Assembly: GCA_945900965.1 (NCBI GenBank)
Contig: CAMDKM010000007.1
Location: 48,813-112,812, forward strand
DNA: 64,000 nt
From: Bordetella parapertussis
GTDB taxonomy: Bacteria; Pseudomonadota; Gammaproteobacteria; Burkholderiales; JACQAP01
Reading direction: 5' to 3'
Shown: positions 59,743 to 64,000 of the stretch, one piece after another
How positions within the stretch are numbered: position 1 is the first letter of the stretch
Layout of the letters: each line of letters starts with the position of its first letter
The notes under the pieces: generated by a model
Databases searched by the model: none
Seen by the model: the letters and a program-made list of their open reading frames with translations, nothing else
What the model was told of the DNA's origin: nothing
Translations under genes and position numbers: made by a program

Positions 59743-61916
59743 CGAAGCCCGAATCTGCGGGCGACTCTGCCTGGTTGCGCTGGTATCGGGCATGCGTTCA
59801 ACTGGTTATCCACGGTCGAGGACGGCCGATGGGCGCCGTGATTCTCGCGTTATTCCTTGCCGCCTCGTTCGCTCCGACACCATCGTTGGTATCCGGATTG
59901 CAGTTTGCATTGTTCGACACCTACCATCGGCTTGCGCCACGTGTGCCGAAACTGACGCACACGGTCATCGTGGCCATCGATCAAAAAAGTCTGCACGAAA
60001 TTGGCCAGTGGCCCTGGCCGCGTACCGTGATGGCCGATTTGATCGACGCGCTCGGAAGAATGGGCCCCGCCGCGATCGGAGTGGATCTGCTTTTCCCGGA
60101 ACCCGACCGGATGTCGCCGGCCAGCATTGCCCAGGTTGTCGCACGCGCGGACCCGCCACTTGCCCGTCGTCTGGCAAAACTGCCCGACAACGATGCCCTG
60201 CTGGCCGCGGTTTTTAAGCGCCACCCGATCGCGCTCGGCGTGGCAGGAACTCAGAACACCGAGCCGGCACATCAGTCCGGTGGCCGCGGCACGCCTTTTC
60301 GGCTCCAAGGCGAGGACCCGCGACCCTATCTGCGAAATTTTTCAGGCACGCTTGGAAGTCTGGAAATGTTCGATGCTGCGGTGCCCGGACACGGGCTGAT
60401 CAGCGTCGATCCCGGCGAAGGCATCATTCGCAGCGTTCCCATGCTGGCCAACGCCGACGGGGTGCTGATTGCGGCGCTCTCCCTTGAAACGCTCAGGCTG
60501 GCCAGCGGCAATGCGGGATATGCGGTTACCACGGATCGTGGTGGCGTGCGCGATATTCGTATCGGCGACCTGGTTCTGCCCACCGATCCCAGCGGCTCCA
60601 TCTGGGTGCATTTCAGTCACCATGACCCGGCGCGCTTTGTGTCGGCGGTGGATGTGTTGCGCGGCCGAGTCGATCCCAGCGAAATCATTGGGGCGATCGC
60701 CCTGATCGGCGCCACCGGTATCGGATTGCTGGATTACAAATCGACGCCGCTTGGCGAACAAATTCCTGGAGTTGAAATTCACGCCCAGATTCTCGAAGGA
60801 ATATTCGATAACTCGCTGCTCCAGAGGCCACAAATATTGCGTCACGTCGAAAGCGCCCTGATTTTGTTGTGCGGGGCTCTTCTGCTTGTGGCCATTCCGG
60901 CGGTCAAACCGCGCTATTCGGCGCTGATTTACCTGGGCATCATGTCCGCGCTTTCGGTGCTCGGCTTTGTACTTTATTACTCGCATCATTTATTGCTCAG
61001 CATCGTGCTGCCGACCGCGGCAACAAATGTCTTGTTCGGCATCGTGTTGTCCGGGACTCTGATCGATGCCGACCGGCAGCGCCGGGCGCTGCGGCTTGCA
61101 CTGGATGCGGAACGCGAAGCCGCGGCCCGCGCTGCCGGTGAATTGGAGGCCGCGCGCCGCATCCAAGTGGGCATGCTGCCGCCCGCTACCGCGGATTTTC
61201 TCGGCGATTCCCGGTTTAGTCTTCAGGCGTTGATTGAACCGGCGCGATCCGTCGGCGGTGACCTGTACGATTTTTTCAAGCTGGGCGAGGACCACTTATT
61301 TTTCATGATCGGGGATGTGGCGGGCAAGGGTCTGCCCGCCAGCATATTCATGGCGATAAGCAAGGTTTTATGCAAAAGCGCCGCGTTGCGACTCGAACCA
61401 GGGAAGATTGCGGATATTGCACAAATCATGCGCGCTGCCAATGCCGAAATCGCCCGCGACAATCCGGAGATGTTTTTCGTCACGGCGGCAGCAGGTGTTC
61501 TGGATCTGCGCGATGGCCGAGTCGATTTCTGCATTGCCGGCCATGACCCGCCCGTCTCGATCAGACCACTCGCCGAACTTGCCGAGCGGCTCGCATGCAA
61601 TGCCGGCCCGCCGCTGTGTGTCAGAGACAATTACGCCTATCGATCCCAAAATCACCACATGTTGCCAGGAGAAATTCTCTGCCTGTATACCGACGGCATC
61701 ACCGAGGCTATGAACGACCGGGGCGAGTTATTCGGAAAACAACAATTGATGGCGGTGCTTGGTGCCGGCATGCCGAGTGCGCAATCTCCCGAAAATCTGG
61801 TGGGTTCTATTCGAGATGCGGTAGGGAAGTTTGTCGGCCTGACCGAGCGATCCGACGATCTGACGATTCTTGCCTTACGCTGGAACGGACCCGAAACGCA
61901 GACCTCCCCAGCATGA
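59739..61916 (+). CDS. CHASE2 sensor - SpoIIE/PP2C phosphatase
   Basis: 725 residues from a GTG start that overlaps the previous stop (GTGA). Domains: N-terminal membrane helix (AVILALFLAASFAPTPSLV), periplasmic CHASE2 sensor domain (about 45-370; HTVIVAIDQKSLHEIGQWPW, AAIGVDLLFPEPDR, LIGATGIGLLDYKSTPLGEQ), three membrane helices around 375-455, a short coiled linker, then SpoIIE/PP2C phosphatase (SVGGDLYDFFKLGEDH, FFMIGDVAGKGLPASIFMA, ILCLYTDGITEAMNDRGE). It would sense an envelope signal and dephosphorylate the STAS antagonist. Confidence 0.93.
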   Translation: MTKPESAGDSAWLRWYRACVQLVIHGRGRPMGAVILALFLAASFAPTPSLVSGLQFALFDTYHRLAPRVPKLTHTVIVAIDQKSLHEIGQWPWPRTVMADLIDALGRMGPAAIGVDLLFPEPDRMSPASIAQVVARADPPLARRLAKLPDNDALLAAVFKRHPIALGVAGTQNTEPAHQSGGRGTPFRLQGEDPRPYLRNFSGTLGSLEMFDAAVPGHGLISVDPGEGIIRSVPMLANADGVLIAALSLETLRLASGNAGYAVTTDRGGVRDIRIGDLVLPTDPSGSIWVHFSHHDPARFVSAVDVLRGRVDPSEIIGAIALIGATGIGLLDYKSTPLGEQIPGVEIHAQILEGIFDNSLLQRPQILRHVESALILLCGALLLVAIPAVKPRYSALIYLGIMSALSVLGFVLYYSHHLLLSIVLPTAATNVLFGIVLSGTLIDADRQRRALRLALDAEREAAARAAGELEAARRIQVGMLPPATADFLGDSRFSLQALIEPARSVGGDLYDFFKLGEDHLFFMIGDVAGKGLPASIFMAISKVLCKSAALRLEPGKIADIAQIMRAANAEIARDNPEMFFVTAAAGVLDLRDGRVDFCIAGHDPPVSIRPLAELAERLACNAGPPLCVRDNYAYRSQNHHMLPGEILCLYTDGITEAMNDRGELFGKQQLMAVLGAGMPSAQSPENLVGSIRDAVGKFVGLTERSDDLTILALRWNGPETQTSPA

Positions 61917-62624
61917 TCAGCGCACGCTGATTTCCACCCGGCGGTTTTTTTGCTCCGGGATTTTGCCGGGAGTGTCTATCAGGGGTTCGCGACTGCCGCG
62001 ACCGGAGACTTGAATGTTCGCCGCCGGAAAACCGCGCCGCACCAGAATTTTCTTGACGATCTGCGCACGCCGTAAAGACAACTGGTCGTTGACGGGCACG
62101 GACCCGACTTTGTCGGTATGCCCGATGACCAATATTTCCGGATCAGGACGCTGGGCAATATCGGAAAATAGCTCAAGAATGGTTTTTTCCGCTCCTGGCG
62201 TCATCTCGTCTTTGCCCTCCAGAAAATACAGCAGATGGCTGACAGGTCGCGCTGGAAGGGCTCCTAGGGCAGGACCAAATTCGAGTTGCGCACGCGCCCC
62301 ATCAAAACCCTCCGCCACGACCGTCCCCTGCGGGGAAATGACGGCCCCAGCGTACGCCGTGTTCAGGAACAGTTCCATACCTTGCGCGCCCCGTACCACG
62401 ACACCACCAATCGGGCCATTGGCTTTTGGAAGCAGGACGATAACCTCGCTGCGGGCGTTTGGATGCGGGACGATAACCTCGCTGCTGGCTTTCGGAAGCG
62501 GGACGATAACCTCGCTGCGGGCCACTTTGTCCTCCGATTCCGGGACTCCGCGGGGCGGCAAGGCGCAGGACGCCAAAAACAAAACGGCGACGCGAAGCGT
62601 TGCCGTTATTGGACATCGGCGCAT
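61917..62624 (-). CDS. OmpA-family lipoprotein with an internal tandem repeat
   Basis: 235 residues. Lipobox LFLASC after RVAV, then three 11-residue repeats (SEVIVPLPKAS, SEVIVPHPNAR, SEVIVLLPKAN), a small beta domain, and a C-terminal OmpA peptidoglycan-binding domain (EILVIGHTDKVGSVPVNDQL, LSLRRAQIVKKILVRRG, GRGSREPL). It is translationally coupled to the FecR gene (TGATG overlap). The repeats probably form a spacer between the outer membrane and the OmpA domain. Its stop codon is directly adjacent to that of the convergent SpoIIE gene. Confidence 0.9.
   Translation of the reverse strand: MRRCPITATLRVAVLFLASCALPPRGVPESEDKVARSEVIVPLPKASSEVIVPHPNARSEVIVLLPKANGPIGGVVVRGAQGMELFLNTAYAGAVISPQGTVVAEGFDGARAQLEFGPALGALPARPVSHLLYFLEGKDEMTPGAEKTILELFSDIAQRPDPEILVIGHTDKVGSVPVNDQLSLRRAQIVKKILVRRGFPAANIQVSGRGSREPLIDTPGKIPEQKNRRVEISVR
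62422..62520. repeat. Three 33-bp in-frame tandem repeats
   Basis: Units at 62422-62454, 62455-62487 and 62488-62520, differing by a few bases, each with GGACGATAACCTCGCTGC. They encode the 11-residue SEVIV repeats of the OmpA lipoprotein. The number of units can change by slippage without frame loss. Confidence 0.92.
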
Positions 62625-63094
62625 CAGTTTGATGCCGCCTCGTCGACTTTGACCACGAACTCGGTGCCGCGCACGCCCATCACAGCGGCCGGAGTTCTGA
62701 TGCGCATGGCCTCGGGCGACTGCTTGACAATCTTGCCGGAAACAACAGCCAGCGTGCCGCGCTTCAGATGGGTATTGAATTCCCCAACATGGGTGGTGCT
62801 GTCAAACAGGAATTTCTCGATCACCAGTTCGCTGTTTGGTCCCGCCGACAGAAGGCTGTTGTCGTTAAAGGTGATACCCACCGATCCATCGGCGCCGGTC
62901 TTGACCGTATCCTTGACCTCGATGGCGAAACCGACCGGCGCGGTAATCCGTTGGCCGTTGCGTTCCACATAGACTTCGCCCTTGGAAACCTTGACCCGCC
63001 CAGCGTCGGCCGCTTCGGACGCGCCTGCAGCCAGAAGCCCAAGCGCACATGCACCGGCTACGAATAACTTGCGAACTCTGGCGAACTTGCTCAT
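62624..63094 (-). CDS. Secreted FecR-domain protein
   Basis: 156 residues with a signal peptide (GACALGLLAAGASEA cut before ADAG). FecR fold: GRVKVSKGEVYVERNGQR, VKTGADGSVGITFNDNSLL, RTPAAVMGVRGTEFVV. It is a stand-alone periplasmic FecR domain, not a sigma-regulator with a membrane helix. It is paired with the OmpA lipoprotein; such pairs are often found next to CHASE2 sensors, as here. AGGGG precedes the ATG. Confidence 0.9.
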   Translation of the reverse strand: MSKFARVRKLFVAGACALGLLAAGASEAADAGRVKVSKGEVYVERNGQRITAPVGFAIEVKDTVKTGADGSVGITFNDNSLLSAGPNSELVIEKFLFDSTTHVGEFNTHLKRGTLAVVSGKIVKQSPEAMRIRTPAAVMGVRGTEFVVKVDEAASN

Positions 63095-63209
63095 TTTTTC
63101 CCCTATCCAGTTGGATTTCCGTCATACAACATAACAGCAAATATCAATTCAGCAAGAATTATGCGCATGAACCATGCTTGGCAGGCCCGCCCCTTGCGTA
63201 TCGAGACAA

Positions 63210-63656
63210 ATGACCGTGGAAATAGAGAATAACGCCAATCGCGTAAATCGGATTTTCGCCGCTCGGCTGGGGGATTTTGACCGGGTGAGGTCCATGGTCG
63301 AGGAGTTTGCCGACAAGACACGTGTGTCGGGCGAGGATCGCCACAAACTGACACTAATCGTCGAAGAATTATTCATCAATACGGTCACCCACGGCCATAA
63401 GGGCGATTGCGACTCGCCGGTATCTATTACCCTTCAGAAATCCGGCACCGATATCATGCTGCTTTACGAAGACGCAGCACCGCCGTTTAACCCTCTGGGT
63501 AGCGGGCAATCCGCCAATATCGACGATTCAATCCGCAAGCGCCGAATCGGAGGGCTCGGTGTATTCCTCACCACAGAGCTCGCTCATGGTGCGGCCTATA
63601 GCTACGATAAAGGCCGAAACCGAATTCATTTGACCTATTCTCCGGCGCACGCCTGA
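63210..63656 (+). CDS. RsbW-like anti-sigma factor kinase
   Basis: 148 residues from ATG 63210. GHKL ATPase fold: KLTLIVEELFINTVTHGH (N box), EDAAPPFNPLGSG (G1) and RRIGGLGVFLTTELAH (G2). It has the size and pattern of serine kinases that phosphorylate a STAS antagonist and hold a sigma factor. It is divergent from the FecR gene and completes the switch with the STAS protein and the SpoIIE phosphatase. No sigma factor gene is in the window. Confidence 0.9.
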   Translation: MTVEIENNANRVNRIFAARLGDFDRVRSMVEEFADKTRVSGEDRHKLTLIVEELFINTVTHGHKGDCDSPVSITLQKSGTDIMLLYEDAAPPFNPLGSGQSANIDDSIRKRRIGGLGVFLTTELAHGAAYSYDKGRNRIHLTYSPAHA

Positions 63657-63660
63657 TACC

Positions 63661-63855
63661 CTAGTGCAGTGCTTCGTGCTTGGTGGCTCCTCTGATTGGG
63701 TGTTGCCACAGCTGTTTGCGTACCAAAAGCGGCGAAATCGGCGCCTGACAAGGCGCAAGCCGCAGCCAGGTTGGACACCTGGCGAGGATTTGCAACGCCG
63801 TATGGCGTCGATTCTCGCCGTCTTTTGGGCCAGCAAGTACGAAGCACTACACTAG
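63661..63855. mobile_element. 195-bp CTAG-bounded element with terminal inverted repeats
   Basis: The ends are inverted repeats of about 25 bp (22 matches) beginning CTAGTG-AGTGCTTCGT. It starts 5 bp after the kinase stop and ends at a CTAG. There is no credible gene inside. A solo copy of its right end lies at 8806-8857. CTAG at both borders may be a target duplication or part of the repeat. Confidence 0.8.
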
Positions 63856-64000
63856 CAGCCTGTCGGACTTAGAATGATTCGGCTGCAACGCCGGGAGAGC
63901 GGTCCATATTTCGCCGCTTTCTCCTTACATATTCCCGATATGCGCGTCGAAATCGTCAAAATCTGTCCTCGCCCTCCCACCGTTTCGCTTTCGAACATCT
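63855..64000. mobile_element. Possible insertion-sequence end at the window edge
   Basis: Directly after the CTAG-bounded element comes GCAGCCTGTCGGACTTAG, which resembles the terminal inverted repeat of some transposons (the IS1182 type comes to mind); the body would lie beyond the window. No reading frame can be confirmed in the 145 bases seen. Confidence 0.35.

Overview
The window is about 64 kb of moderately high-GC bacterial chromosome with dense protein coding on both strands, about 58 genes that I could support, and no rRNA, tRNA or CRISPR array that I could recognise. Gene content (separate ParC/ParE, OmpA and FecR envelope proteins, cytochrome b561 with YceI proteins, LemA-M48 pair, QmcA/NfeD pair, DUF3015/DUF4105 proteins, LysR and MarR regulators) and the intergenic repeat families point to a Gram-negative proteobacterium, most likely a betaproteobacterium. 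That placement is an inference from gene families, not a measured phylogeny.

Layout. 1-2.0 kb: two genes that look like the end of lysine catabolism (saccharopine/lysine dehydrogenase family and aminoadipate-semialdehyde dehydrogenase, cut by the window edge). 2.2-11.2 kb: metabolic enzymes (MBL hydrolase, SDR, two M20 peptidases, dCTP deaminase, NUDIX-MBL fusion, RlmN/Cfr-like radical SAM enzyme). 11.3-13.8 kb: two degenerate EAL-domain paralogues flanking a GIY-YIG-like gene and a pair of inverted repeats. 14-20 kb: small envelope proteins, a ketoglutarate-semialdehyde-type ALDH with an XRE-type regulator, and an aminotransferase with an in-frame repeat insertion. 20.5-24.6 kb: alkylation repair (Ada-AlkA fusion plus Ogt), an old yellow enzyme and a CinA-type protein. 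24.7-27 kb: MarR, cytochrome b561 and two YceI proteins. 27-31 kb: lipoprotein, CBS protein, M48 peptidase and LemA. 31-36.8 kb: an envelope operon (DUF4105, lipoprotein hydrolase, PDZ lipoprotein with 12 GND-type repeats). 37-46 kb: SDR, QmcA, NfeD, ParC, ParE, GNAT, LysR. 46.8-58.3 kb: orphan gene, a DnaA-box cluster, a Sel1 protein, two nickel/cobalt-type transporters around two beta-propeller genes and a nonsense-interrupted MBL gene, then a DUF1800/DUF1501 pair. 58.4-63.7 kb: a complete-looking partner-switching module (STAS antagonist, MBL hydrolase, CHASE2-SpoIIE phosphatase, RsbW-like kinase) together with an OmpA lipoprotein and a FecR protein.

The most striking feature is not a gene. 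At about ten intergenic places there are tandem 7-bp repeats. The unit sequence drifts from copy to copy and from locus to locus (TTCACCC, TTACCCC, CGTTCAC, CGCCTCA, TAGCCCC, GGATTGA, GGGGCTA and others), but the 7-bp register is kept exactly, for up to 14 drifting units or 22 near-identical units. The arrays lie close to the stop codons of minus-strand genes, and four of them share a compound order on the plus strand: a G-rich block with GGATCGA/GGATTGA units followed by a C-rich block. In one case the array supplies a gene's stop codon (cinA-like), in another it runs up to the start of a gene (GIY-YIG). Several other repeat families share the same intergenic spaces: palindromes of the ATTCCC-N8-GGGAAT form, a CTAG-ended 195-bp element with a solo end at the stop codon of the RlmN-like gene, a 151-bp element with perfect 16-bp terminal inverted repeats, a long REP-like hairpin, and a hairpin repeat duplicated in the parE-parC gap and found in degenerate form inside the aminotransferase.
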